The notes under the pieces: generated by a model | The model's database searches: none | Told to the model about the DNA's origin: nothing | The model's input: the letters and a program-made list of their open reading frames with translations, nothing else | Translations under genes and position numbers: made by a program | Shown: piece after piece, positions 16,532-24,580 of the stretch | Layout of the letters: each line of letters starts with the position of its first letter | Position numbering within the stretch: the first letter of the stretch is position 1 | Assembly: GCA_016293925.1 (NCBI GenBank) | Contig: JAEDCX010000008.1 | Coordinates: 1 to 44,322, forward strand | From: Lachnospiraceae bacterium | GTDB lineage: Bacteria > Bacillota > Clostridia > Lachnospirales > Lachnospiraceae | Direction: 5' to 3' | Length of the DNA stretch: 44,322 bases

Positions 16532-16750
16532 CTACAGATAGATCTCACAATCATCTTCCACCTTCTTACAATTTTTCAGAACCAGTTTCATAACCTCCTG
16601 TGCTTCAACACCTTCCTCAAACTCCACAGTCATCTTCAGTGCCATGAAATTCACGGTTGCGTCCTTCACTCCGATGGTTTTTTTCGTAGCTTCCTCCATC
16701 TTATTGGCACAGTTTGCACAGTCAATCTCGATTTTGTAAGTCTTCTTCAT
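16532..16750 (-). CDS. Stand-alone heavy-metal-associated (HMA) domain protein
   Basis: A 72-residue ferredoxin-like metallochaperone. It starts MKKTYKIEIDCANCANKMEEATKK, with the metal-binding Cys11-Ala-Asn-Cys14 in the typical loop. A predicted beta-alpha-beta pattern follows (VKDATVNFMALKMTVEF). The C-terminal Asp-Asp-Cys is near the end. It most likely passes Zn or Cd to the ATPase encoded next, which lacks its own HMA domain. It is the first gene of the operon, behind a consensus promoter and an ArsR-type operator. Complete for the family at this length. Confidence 0.92.
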   Translation of the reverse strand: MKKTYKIEIDCANCANKMEEATKKTIGVKDATVNFMALKMTVEFEEGVEAQEVMKLVLKNCKKVEDDCEIYL

Positions 16751-16792
16751 ACAATAACGATCCTTTCAGTCGACGGTTTGTTTTGATTCATT

Positions 16793-16850
16793 CATATGAA
16801 TAATTGTTCATATGATAATTTTATTATACATATTGCATGACCGATGTCAA
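16793..16850 (-). promoter_or_regulatory. Promoter and ArsR/SmtB operator of the metal efflux operon
   Basis: On the minus strand TTGACA (16845-16850), 16 bases, TATAAT (16823-16828). Just downstream is a perfect palindrome, CATATGAA-CAATTA-TTCATATG (16793-16814). The TGAACA...TTCA core is the usual ArsR/SmtB/CzrA operator form. A repressor bound there would block the start region. Repressor identity (the operon's own ArsR protein) is inferred. Confidence 0.85.
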
Positions 16851-16879
16851 TATTTTATTCCGAAAAGAGCACAATAATA

Positions 16880-16920
16880 CCGGGCATGAATACAGCTGAA
16901 ACAGCCATTTTCACGCCCGG
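16880..16920 (-). terminator. Stem-loop terminator after thrS
   Basis: The minus-strand CCGGGCGUGAA (to 16920) pairs with UUCAUGCCCGG (from 16880), followed by UAUUAUUGU. It lies between the thrS stop and the efflux operon promoter and probably ends thrS transcription. Confidence 0.6.
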
Positions 16921-16946
16921 CAAACATAATGTCGTTATTTTCCCGA

Positions 16947-18710
16947 TTACTCTGCAAACTTCTTGTTGTCGATTAAACCGCCAACCATCTTCACGAACTC
17001 ATCAAGAGCAACTGTTGTTGTCTCCTGTCTGCCGTGCAGTCTGTAGGTAACTGTTCTGTCGTTCACCTCGTTATTTCCGAGAACCAGCAGATAAGGAACC
17101 TTCTGCATCTGTCCCTCACGCATACGATAGCCCAGTTTCTCGGAACGGTCATCCAGTTCTACCCGGAAGCCTTCGTCCTCGAACAGCTCTGTTACTTCTC
17201 TTGCGTAGGCAAGCAGTGTCTCGTCATCATTCTTCACAGGAAGCACTTTGATCTGAACAGGTGCAAGCCATACCGGAAGGTTACCCTTGGTTTCCTCCAA
17301 GATATATGCCATGAAACGATCCAGGGATCCCAGGATGGCACGATGAAGAACAACAGGTGTTTTCTTGGTTCCGTCACTGTCGATATAGGTCAGCTGGAAC
17401 TTCGCCGGCAGGCAGAAGTCAAGCTGACATGTGGACAGGGTATACTCGTTACCGATCGCAGGCTTCACATTGACATCCAGCTTCGGTCCGTAGAATGCAG
17501 CCTCACCAATCTCCTCTGTGTATTCGATTCCAAGGTCATTCAGAACCTCCCGCAGGGAATTCTCTGCCCGGTTCCACATCTCATCATCGTCATGATATTT
17601 CACCTTGTTGGCAGGATCTCTCAGGGACAGTACACAACGGTAATCCGTAATATTGAAATCTTTGTATACTGCGAAAATCAGGTCTACAACCTTAGCCACC
17701 TCATCTTTAATCTGCTCCGGTGTTACAAACAGATGGGCATCGTTCTGGCAGAAATGTCTGCCACGCTCGATTCCTTTCAGAGTACCGCTTGCCTCAAACC
17801 GGAAGTCATGGGCGATCTCACCGATACGAATCGGAAGATCCTTGTAAGAATGCGGTTTGTTCGCATAGATCATCATGTGATGAGGACAGTTCATCGGGCG
17901 AAGAACGAATGTCTCCCCCTCCACCTCCATGGCCGGGAACATGTTCTCTTTGTAATGATCCCAGTGACCGGATGTCTTATACAGATCAACAGTACCCACG
18001 CAGGGGGTCATAACATGCTGGTATCCGAGACGTCTCTCTTTGGCCTTGATGTAATTCTCCAGTTCCTGCCAGATGGTGTATCCCTTCGGCAGGAACATCG
18101 GAAGTCCACGGCCGATCAGATCATCTACCATGAAGATGCCCATATCTTTGCCAATCTTACGATGGTCACGCTCTTTGGCTTCTTCTAAAAGTCTCAGATG
18201 CTCCTCCAATTCCTCCTGTGTGGGGAAACAAACTCCATAGATTCTCTGGAGTACTTTATTGTTGCTATCTCCCTTCCAATATGCACCGGAGTGCTTAATC
18301 AGCTTGAAATAGCGGCATAATTTGGTATTGTCTACGTGAGGTCCCCTACAGAGGTCTGTAAACTCACCCTGATCATAACATGTAATGGTTCCATCCTCCA
18401 TGTTAGAGATCAGATCTAATTTGTACTCATCGTTCTTGAACTGCTCCAGAGCTTCTGCTTTGGAAATCTCACGCCGGATGATCTTCTTCCCTTCCTTGCA
18501 GACCTTCTTCATCTCTTTCTCAATCACTGCAAGATCTTCCTCATGCAGAACATCCTCACCAAAATCCACATCATAGTAGAATCCTTCCGCAACAACCGGA
18601 CCTACCCAGAACTTTGCATTCGGATACAGACGTTTGATTGCCTGCGCCATTACATGGGCGCAGGAATGGTTCAAAGTATTCAATGCTTCATCATTCTTAA
18701 AATCTGCCAT
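16947..18710 (-). CDS. thrS: Threonyl-tRNA synthetase (lacking the TGS domain)
   Basis: A class II synthetase charging tRNA-Thr. The protein (587 aa) starts inside the editing region: HSCAHVMAQA near residue 15 gives the HxxxH editing motif, and FTDLCRGPH around 150 gives its Cys and His. Motif 2 (FRFEASGTLKGIERGRHFCQNDAHLF) and motif 3 (VLHRAILGSLDRFMAYILEE) of the catalytic core are intact, followed by the anticodon-binding domain (LPVWLAPVQIKVLPV). The usual N-terminal TGS domain of about 60 residues is absent. The start at 18710 is supported by AAAGGAGAG five bases upstream; further upstream frame overlaps the T-box terminator. Expression is probably controlled by the T-box leader. Confidence 0.96.
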   Translation of the reverse strand: MADFKNDEALNTLNHSCAHVMAQAIKRLYPNAKFWVGPVVAEGFYYDVDFGEDVLHEEDLAVIEKEMKKVCKEGKKIIRREISKAEALEQFKNDEYKLDLISNMEDGTITCYDQGEFTDLCRGPHVDNTKLCRYFKLIKHSGAYWKGDSNNKVLQRIYGVCFPTQEELEEHLRLLEEAKERDHRKIGKDMGIFMVDDLIGRGLPMFLPKGYTIWQELENYIKAKERRLGYQHVMTPCVGTVDLYKTSGHWDHYKENMFPAMEVEGETFVLRPMNCPHHMMIYANKPHSYKDLPIRIGEIAHDFRFEASGTLKGIERGRHFCQNDAHLFVTPEQIKDEVAKVVDLIFAVYKDFNITDYRCVLSLRDPANKVKYHDDDEMWNRAENSLREVLNDLGIEYTEEIGEAAFYGPKLDVNVKPAIGNEYTLSTCQLDFCLPAKFQLTYIDSDGTKKTPVVLHRAILGSLDRFMAYILEETKGNLPVWLAPVQIKVLPVKNDDETLLAYAREVTELFEDEGFRVELDDRSEKLGYRMREGQMQKVPYLLVLGNNEVNDRTVTYRLHGRQETTTVALDEFVKMVGGLIDNKKFAE

Positions 18711-18747
18711 ATCATCTCTCCTTTTCATAATTGCTGTGTACCGGAGC

Positions 18748-19000
18748 AAAAAATAACCCTTGGTACACCTGTTACAGCATACCAAGGGTGCAAATGCACG
18801 GTTCCACCTTGTGTTTCACTCATGGATCATCATCCCGGCAGTAACGCTGCCACGCGGTCATATTTGGGCCCACAGGTCTTCACATATGACAACTCGGGAA
18901 TGGTCTTCACTTATCCTCCCAATAGATGACTTACACCGGATGTCATCCTCTCTGCAAAGTTCCGATAAGCTACTGTTTCCGTCACAGTCTTTCTTATATG
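18748..19000 (-). promoter_or_regulatory. Threonine-specific T-box riboswitch of thrS
   Basis: This leader fills most of the 371-base gap upstream of thrS. Read on the minus strand it has the stem I landmarks in order: an AGUA motif, AGAGAG, GGUGUAA in the distal loop, then GUGAAG-ACC-A, where ACC (18902-18904) is the Thr specifier codon. The T-box itself is GGUGGAACCGUGC (about 18797-18809). A terminator follows: ACCCUUGGUA (18780-18789) pairing with UACCAAGGGU (18756-18765), then a U-run (18748-18754). Uncharged tRNA-Thr is expected to stabilise the antiterminator and let thrS be read. Confidence 0.93.
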
Positions 19001-19006
19001 TGGATT

Positions 19007-19035
19007 ATCATAGCACAATCATTTTGGAAATGCAA
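19007..19035 (-). promoter_or_regulatory. Promoter of the T-box/thrS transcript
   Basis: On the minus strand TTGCAT (19030-19035), 17 bases, TATGAT (19007-19012), with TG one base before the -10. It places the transcript start a few bases before the T-box stem I. Confidence 0.65.
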
Positions 19036-19081
19036 CACATGATTGACGGATCCATCCTTCTCCCGAGAAGTATAACATTAC

Positions 19082-19411
19082 TTATTGTTCCGGTACCACT
19101 GCATAGAATTCGATTGTTTCCGCGCTCTCATTTCGGAGACTATGGCTGTGTCCCTTCGGACAATAATGGCACTGACCGGCCACAAGTTCCTCCGCGCCAT
19201 CGTCATATAATACCACGCCGCGTCCCCGTAGCATAAAAATAATCTCACTGTTAGTGTCATGGGTATGAAATCCGATGGATGCGCCGGGTTCCAACCGCGC
19301 TCTCATGATTTTCATATGCTCATCGGAAAACATACGCGGTCGGAAGCATCCGCTGCCGCCCTTGAACTCCGGAATCATCTTTTCTTCCATATTATCAAAA
19401 TTGAAAATCAT
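19082..19411 (-). CDS. Small cupin-domain protein
   Basis: A 109-residue single-domain cupin. Motif 1 is GASIGFHTHDTNSEIIFMLRGRG with the metal ligands His-x-His and Glu; motif 2 is GQCHYCPKGHSHSLRN with the last His ligand. Such proteins bind a divalent metal and may be isomerases, oxygenases or sensors; no substrate can be read. The start was placed at 19411, where GGAGGAG lies five bases upstream; the longer frame to 19471 would run through a hairpin. It follows the ABC exporter genes by 70 bases, with a terminator-like hairpin in between. Confidence 0.85.
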   Translation of the reverse strand: MIFNFDNMEEKMIPEFKGGSGCFRPRMFSDEHMKIMRARLEPGASIGFHTHDTNSEIIFMLRGRGVVLYDDGAEELVAGQCHYCPKGHSHSLRNESAETIEFYAVVPEQ

Positions 19412-19427
19412 ATCTGCTCCTCCTGCC

Positions 19428-19463
19428 GGAAAACGTCCCGCATCACATATGACGCAGGACGTT
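19428..19463 (-). terminator. Terminator-like hairpin between ABC exporter and cupin gene
   Basis: The minus-strand AACGUCCUGCGUCA pairs completely (with two G-U pairs) with UGAUGCGGGACGUU around a 4-base loop, then UUUUCC. It lies directly before the cupin ribosome site, so it may lower transcription from the exporter operon into the cupin gene. Confidence 0.55.
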
Positions 19464-19481
19464 CCATTCATCCTCTATTAT

Positions 19482-21410
19482 TTACTGTGTCACGGCATTG
19501 CCGGTATACAACTGGTAATATTTGCCTTTTTCTTCCAGTAACTGGTCATGGGTTCCCCGCTCAATGATTCTGCCCTGCTCCAGAACCATGATACAGTCAC
19601 TGTTCTTGACGGTAGATAATCTGTGGGCAATCACAAATGTGGTTCTGCCTGCCATCAAAGCATCCATACCCTTCTGAATCAATTTCTCGGTTCTGGTGTC
19701 GATGGAACTGGTTGCCTCATCCAGAATCAATGCCGGAGGATCTGCAATCGCCGCTCTGGCAATTGCCAGCAGCTGTCTCTGTCCCTGACTTAAGTTCGCA
19801 CCGTCTCCGTGGAGCATGGTATGATACCCCTCCGGAAGGCGGGTGATGAATCCGTCCGCATTGGCAAGTCTGGCTGCCTGGTATACCTCCTCATCCGTTG
19901 CATCCAGTTTTCCATAGCGGATGTTCTCCATAACGGTTCCCGTGAACAGGTGGGTATCCTGCAGTACAATACCGAGGGAACGTCTCAAGTCTGCTTTTTT
20001 GATCTTATTGACGTTGATGCCGTCAAACCGAATCTTACCGTCCTGAATATCGTAGAAACGATTGATCAGATTGGTAATCGTCGTCTTACCGGCACCTGTG
20101 GCACCGACGAAAGCAATCTTCTGACCGGGTTTGGCATAGAGATCCACATCATGGAGAATGATCTTCTCATCGGAATATCCGAAGTCCACATGATCGAAGG
20201 TAACCTCACCCTCCAGTTTTTTGTAGGTCGTGGTATCGGACTCTCTGTGGTAATGCTTCCATGCCCAGACGCCGGTTCTCACATCGCTTTCTGCAATGGT
20301 TCCGTCCGGTTTCTCGATTGCATTGACGAGCTCTACATAGCCGTCATCCACCTCGGGCTTCTCATCCATCAGTTTGAAGACACGATCCGCACCGGCAAGC
20401 GCCATAATAATACTGTTAAACTGCTGACTCACCTGACTGATCGGCATGTTGAAGGATTTGTTAAAGGTAAGGAAGCTTGCAAGACCACCAAGGGTAAGTC
20501 CCGTTACGCCTGTAATCGCAAGCACACCGCCTGCAATGGCGCATACCACATAGCTCAGATTACCCAGCTGACCGTTAATCGGTCCCATAGCACCCGCATA
20601 CATATTGGCATGATATGCACTGTCCATCAATTCGTCATTCAATCTGTTGAATTCATCCAGACTCTCCTGCTCGTGGCAGAATACCTTCACGATCTTCTGA
20701 CCTGTCATGGTCTCCTCGATATTACCGTTCAGAGCACCCAGGTTTTTCTGCTGGCTGATGAAAAACTTCGAAGAAAGACCTGCTGCTTTTTTGGTAATAA
20801 GCATCATCAGTCCCACCATCAAAAGAGATAAAAACGTAAGCGGAATATCCAGGGTAACCATACAAACCAGCACTCCGATTACCGTGAAAATGCTATTGAA
20901 CATCTGCGGAATACTCTGACTTACAAGCTGGCGCAAAGTTTCAATATCGTTTGTATAGATAGACATAATATCGCCGTGGGCGTGGGTGTCAAAATATTTG
21001 ATCGGCAACGACTCCATCTTACTGAATACCATATCACGCATATTCCGCATGAAGCCCTGCGTCACATAGATCATCACTCTCTGCTGGGTAAAGGAAGCAA
21101 GAATTCCGATTCCATAGAAGATGGCAACCCGCAGGATTGCCTGCAACAACGGCTGAAAATCAGGGTTTTCATGGCCAATCAACGGAAGTATAAAGCTGTC
21201 AATCAAGGTTTTGGTGAACATGGTTCCCTGAAGGGATGCGTATACGTTCAGAAGAATACACACAAAAACAATAACATACTGAATTCCGTACTGCCGGAAC
21301 AGAAGAGCCATCACACGTTTGAAAATTTTGCCCGGATTCTCTATTTTCGGTCTGGGGCCACGCATGCCGTGACCGCCTCTCGGGCCAGCCATTCTGGGTT
21401 GTGGTGCCAT
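19482..21410 (-). CDS. ABC exporter subunit with consensus ATPase site
   Basis: A 642-residue half-transporter: a Gly/Arg/Pro-rich cytosolic start (to about 28), six transmembrane helices (about 42-340) and a nucleotide-binding domain (about 400-640). Walker A is GATGAGKT (436-443), Walker B is LILDE with catalytic Glu565, and the switch His is His596. The signature is LSQGQ (540-544) in place of LSGGQ. It pairs with the subunit encoded just upstream, whose defects are complementary, so the two should form a heterodimeric exporter of the BmrCD/TM287-288 type. The start follows the partner's stop by one base. The substrate is unknown; drugs or lipids are possible. Confidence 0.93.
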   Translation of the reverse strand: MAPQPRMAGPRGGHGMRGPRPKIENPGKIFKRVMALLFRQYGIQYVIVFVCILLNVYASLQGTMFTKTLIDSFILPLIGHENPDFQPLLQAILRVAIFYGIGILASFTQQRVMIYVTQGFMRNMRDMVFSKMESLPIKYFDTHAHGDIMSIYTNDIETLRQLVSQSIPQMFNSIFTVIGVLVCMVTLDIPLTFLSLLMVGLMMLITKKAAGLSSKFFISQQKNLGALNGNIEETMTGQKIVKVFCHEQESLDEFNRLNDELMDSAYHANMYAGAMGPINGQLGNLSYVVCAIAGGVLAITGVTGLTLGGLASFLTFNKSFNMPISQVSQQFNSIIMALAGADRVFKLMDEKPEVDDGYVELVNAIEKPDGTIAESDVRTGVWAWKHYHRESDTTTYKKLEGEVTFDHVDFGYSDEKIILHDVDLYAKPGQKIAFVGATGAGKTTITNLINRFYDIQDGKIRFDGINVNKIKKADLRRSLGIVLQDTHLFTGTVMENIRYGKLDATDEEVYQAARLANADGFITRLPEGYHTMLHGDGANLSQGQRQLLAIARAAIADPPALILDEATSSIDTRTEKLIQKGMDALMAGRTTFVIAHRLSTVKNSDCIMVLEQGRIIERGTHDQLLEEKGKYYQLYTGNAVTQ

Positions 21411-21411
21411 A

Positions 21412-23166
21412 CTACATTCCTCCCTTCTCATCGAAATCACCGCTGCCGGACTGTTGCGATTCATATACATCGCGATAGATCTCATTCTTGGCAAGCAGCT
21501 CCTCATGGGTTCCGATACCGTCAATGACTCCATTTTCCATGACAATAATTCGATCGGAATGCATCAGACTGGATACCCGCTGCGCAATAATCAACTTGGT
21601 TGTTCCCGGAATTGCCTCCCGAAAAGCCTTGCGGATCTTGGCGTCCGTTGCCGTATCCACCGCACTGGTGGAATCGTCAAGAATAAGGATTTTCGGTTGC
21701 TTCATCAGAGCTCTTGCAATACACAGACGCTGCTTCTGTCCGCCGGACACATTGGTACCGCCCTGCTCAATATGCGTCTGATAGCCCTCCGGCATCTTCT
21801 GAATGAATTCATCTGCACATGCAAGTTCACATGCTCTCCTGCATTCCTCTTCCGTTGCATTTTTGTTCCCCCACCGGAGATTATCCAAAATGCTTCCGGA
21901 GAAAAGAACATTATTCTGAAGTACGACGGATACCTGATTCCGAAGTGTCTCAATATCATATTCTCTGACATCTACGCCGCCCACATACAGTGCACCATCC
22001 GTCACATCATACAGACGGCTGATAAGGTTGACAAGACTGGACTTGGCGCTTCCTGTTCCCCCTAAGATACCAATGGTTTCTCCGGGCTTAATCTCAAGAT
22101 TAATATCCCTTAAAACCGGTCTGTCCGCATCTTTATTGTAAGCAAAACTGACATGATCAAAACGAATGCTTCCGTCCGCAACCTCCGTCACCGGATTCTC
22201 GGGATTCGTGATGTCTGCCTTCTCGTCCAGAACCTCCACCACACGCTTCATGCTTGCAAGGGACATGGAGATCATAACGAAGAACATGGACAGCATCATC
22301 ATGCTCATCAGTATATTCATACAGTAGGACAGCAGGCTCATCAGCTGACCGGTGGAAAGTTCGTTCGTAACAACCATATGTGCACCGAACCAGCTTACTA
22401 ACAGAAGCGTACAGTTTACGGTCAGCGTCATAACCGGATTGTTCCAGGCTACAACGGATTCTGCTTTTTTGAAGATCTTGTAGATGTTGCCGCTTGCTTT
22501 TTTGAACTTCTTGTTCTCGTAATCTTCTCTGACGTAGGCTTTTACCACACGGATTGCGGAGACATTCTCCTGAACGCTTTCATTCAATTCGTCATATTTC
22601 GGAAATGCCTGGGAGAAGTATTTCATCGCAATAAACACGATCAGAAAAAGAATACATCCCAGGAAAACCGTAGCCGCCAGATAGATGGATGCCAGTTTTG
22701 CATTAATTGTAAAAGATAATACCATGGCACAGATTAATGAAATCGGACATCTCATACACATACGCAGGATCATCTGATATGCGTTCTGAATGTTGGTCAC
22801 ATCCGTAGTCAGTCTGGTAATCAGACCGGATGTGCTGAATTTGTCAATATTGGAAAAGCTGAAGGTCTGTATGTTCTCATACATTGCTTTTCGAAGGTTA
22901 CGGGCAAATCCGGTAGATGCCTTGGCGCCATACTTCGCACCTCCCAGACCAAACAGAAGTCCCAACAGAGCAACTCCGATCATTGCAGCACCTGTCAGCA
23001 GAATGTGGGGCATATTCCCCCCTTCCACGTTGATTCCTTTGTCCACAATGGAGGCCATTAAAAGCGGGATAACCATCTCACAGGCTACCTCCAGAATCAT
23101 ACACAACGGTGTGATGAGGGATGCTTTTCTGTATTCCTTCACGTGGGATAACAGAGTTTTTAACAT
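21412..23166 (-). CDS. ABC exporter subunit with degenerate ATPase site
   Basis: A 584-residue half-transporter with six transmembrane helices (about 16-300) and a nucleotide-binding domain (about 330-575). Walker A reads GGTGSAKS (369-376), with Ala in place of the third Gly. The catalytic Glu after Walker B is Asp498, and the switch His is replaced by Gln529. The signature is intact (VSGGQ, 473-477). These are the usual marks of the non-hydrolysing partner of a heterodimeric exporter. The gene overlaps the end of the marR gene by 7 bases and is followed by its partner one base after the stop. Confidence 0.93.
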   Translation of the reverse strand: MLKTLLSHVKEYRKASLITPLCMILEVACEMVIPLLMASIVDKGINVEGGNMPHILLTGAAMIGVALLGLLFGLGGAKYGAKASTGFARNLRKAMYENIQTFSFSNIDKFSTSGLITRLTTDVTNIQNAYQMILRMCMRCPISLICAMVLSFTINAKLASIYLAATVFLGCILFLIVFIAMKYFSQAFPKYDELNESVQENVSAIRVVKAYVREDYENKKFKKASGNIYKIFKKAESVVAWNNPVMTLTVNCTLLLVSWFGAHMVVTNELSTGQLMSLLSYCMNILMSMMMLSMFFVMISMSLASMKRVVEVLDEKADITNPENPVTEVADGSIRFDHVSFAYNKDADRPVLRDINLEIKPGETIGILGGTGSAKSSLVNLISRLYDVTDGALYVGGVDVREYDIETLRNQVSVVLQNNVLFSGSILDNLRWGNKNATEEECRRACELACADEFIQKMPEGYQTHIEQGGTNVSGGQKQRLCIARALMKQPKILILDDSTSAVDTATDAKIRKAFREAIPGTTKLIIAQRVSSLMHSDRIIVMENGVIDGIGTHEELLAKNEIYRDVYESQQSGSGDFDEKGGM

Positions 23167-23657
23167 GTGATTTGTTCCTTTCTCTCTTCCTGATTGCTCT
23201 CGTCGAGCATTGTCTGAATATTATCATTCAATTTGTCCAGAAGGCGGAACAAGGTATCCTGCTCCTCCTCCGTAAAGTTCTGTAGCATACGCCGGTCCAT
23301 GTATTGCATATGATTCCAGACTCTTTTGTGGTCTTCGATTGCGCACTCCGTCAGATAGATCCGTTTCAATCGCTGATCCCTCTCCTCGGCACGTCTGATA
23401 ATCATGTTATTCTTCTCCATAACCTTCAGCGTGTTCGTGGCGGTTGCTTTGGATATCTTGAATACCTCCTCGATGTCCTTCTGATACAGAGACCTCTCCC
23501 GATTCCGGTACAGATATCCCAGAATTCCCGCCTGTAACTGCGTAGGCGGTGCACATCTCGGTTCCATTCCCGATTCCGGCAACGATTTGCGGATCACTTC
23601 TCTGATTCTGTTATGTATCTCACGAAGCATGAATCCGATCGCTTTTCTACCTTCCAT
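23160..23657 (-). CDS. MarR-family transcriptional regulator
   Basis: A 165-residue winged-helix protein. The DNA-binding part is YQKDIEEVFKISKATATNTLKVMEKNNMIIRRAEERDQRLKRIYLT (about 58-103), including the charged wing with Asp-Gln-Arg. Helices at both ends would form the dimer interface. It is the first gene of the exporter operon and overlaps the next gene, a common autoregulatory arrangement in which ligand binding releases both regulator and exporter. Two operator-like repeats lie over its promoter. The start has CAGGGAG five bases upstream. Confidence 0.93.
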   Translation of the reverse strand: MEGRKAIGFMLREIHNRIREVIRKSLPESGMEPRCAPPTQLQAGILGYLYRNRERSLYQKDIEEVFKISKATATNTLKVMEKNNMIIRRAEERDQRLKRIYLTECAIEDHKRVWNHMQYMDRRMLQNFTEEEQDTLFRLLDKLNDNIQTMLDESNQEERKEQITC

Positions 23658-23678
23658 GACTACTCCCTGTCTTGATTG

Positions 23679-23740
23679 GTTAGTAAACTAACTTAATTGA
23701 TTAGCAAACTAACTATATTACATGGCCACAGAAATGTCAA
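23679..23740 (-). promoter_or_regulatory. Promoter and tandem MarR operators of the exporter operon
   Basis: On the minus strand TTGACA (23735-23740), 17 bases, TATAGT (23712-23717). A perfect repeat, GTTAGT-TT-ACTAAC (23679-23692), and a second imperfect copy (23700-23713) are centred 21 bp apart, that is two helical turns on the same face. The second overlaps the -10 box. The form is typical of MarR operators. Confidence 0.8.
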
Positions 23741-23767
23741 GTAGGACATTTCGAATGACCTATGCGC

Positions 23768-23794
23768 AAAAACAGGCGGAGCTCACTCCGCCTG
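23768..23794 (-). terminator. Intrinsic terminator of the nine-gene acyl-chain operon
   Basis: On the minus strand CAGGCGGAG, loop UGAG, CUCCGCCUG, then UUUUU. The loop contains the thioesterase stop codon (UGA), so the gene ends inside its own terminator. Confidence 0.9.
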
Positions 23795-24526
23795 AAATAC
23801 AAATGCTGCATAATCCTGCTGCTGTTCATCTTTGAATGCGACCAAAATCTCACCATTCCGATCTTCCATACAGGGATAGATCACGGTATCCGGCAGAAGC
23901 TGCCGCTTGAATTCCGCTTTCAGCACCTGACAGGATCGATTGCTCACGCCGCTTACATGCATGGCAAGTTCCACCAGTTTGGTGTTATTGGCATGATGAT
24001 TCGGATCCAGCAGATAAGGGGTCACCTGCTGCCGCGGAAGAGCAATCGCTTCTCCACCGGCCGCATTCTCTCCATCCGGAACCGTAATCAGGGGGATTCT
24101 CCTGGCTCCGTCCGTCACCAGACTGGAACGCTCGCCGAAATCCTCCCGGGGCCACTGCCCGGCCGGTGCCATCGCCGGCTTCTGGGTTTCCACATCGATG
24201 TATACCCACATAGTGTCCGCTGCCGCCAGGCAGCGTCCGAAATCGTCGTACATTACCACGTTTTTACGCGCCAGGGTACCCTGCAATTTGTAGAACCATG
24301 TTTTCATGGTCACATGCTCCCCCAGCTTCGGCATGGAGATCGCATGAATATTCCATGACAGCAGGTACCAGGTATAATGATGCTCTTTGGTATAATCAAC
24401 GCCCAACTTACGCTCCTGCGCATGGGCATATCCGATATCCTGAAACAGTCTCAGCAGTCCTTCCATGGACAGATGTCCTGTCCGGTCGATCTCACTGAAA
24501 CGGATCCGGCAATTCTGTTCAAACAT
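23783..24526 (-). CDS. Acyl-ACP thioesterase
   Basis: A 247-residue protein with the double hotdog fold of PF01643. It starts with the family motif FSEIDRTGHLSMEGLLRLFQDIGYAHA in the first hotdog. In the second hotdog the catalytic Asn/His are in DPNHHANNTKLVE (Asp174, Asn176, His178). It releases free fatty acids from acyl carrier protein. As last gene of an operon with ACP, ketosynthase, FabG, FabZ and FabD, it probably ends chain growth there. Some relatives act in primary metabolism, so this role is contextual. GGGAG lies nine bases before the start. Confidence 0.92.
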   Translation of the reverse strand: MFEQNCRIRFSEIDRTGHLSMEGLLRLFQDIGYAHAQERKLGVDYTKEHHYTWYLLSWNIHAISMPKLGEHVTMKTWFYKLQGTLARKNVVMYDDFGRCLAAADTMWVYIDVETQKPAMAPAGQWPREDFGERSSLVTDGARRIPLITVPDGENAAGGEAIALPRQQVTPYLLDPNHHANNTKLVELAMHVSGVSNRSCQVLKAEFKRQLLPDTVIYPCMEDRNGEILVAFKDEQQQDYAAFVFQAE

Positions 24527-24580
24527 AACCCGTATCTCCCACGTCTGTCACATGTCCCCACTCCTGCGGGGCACAATGTG

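Noticed and set aside
18711..18785. N-terminal extension of ThrRS up to 18785
   Set aside because: This stretch is the T-box terminator and leader; AAAGGAGAG lies just before the start at 18710.
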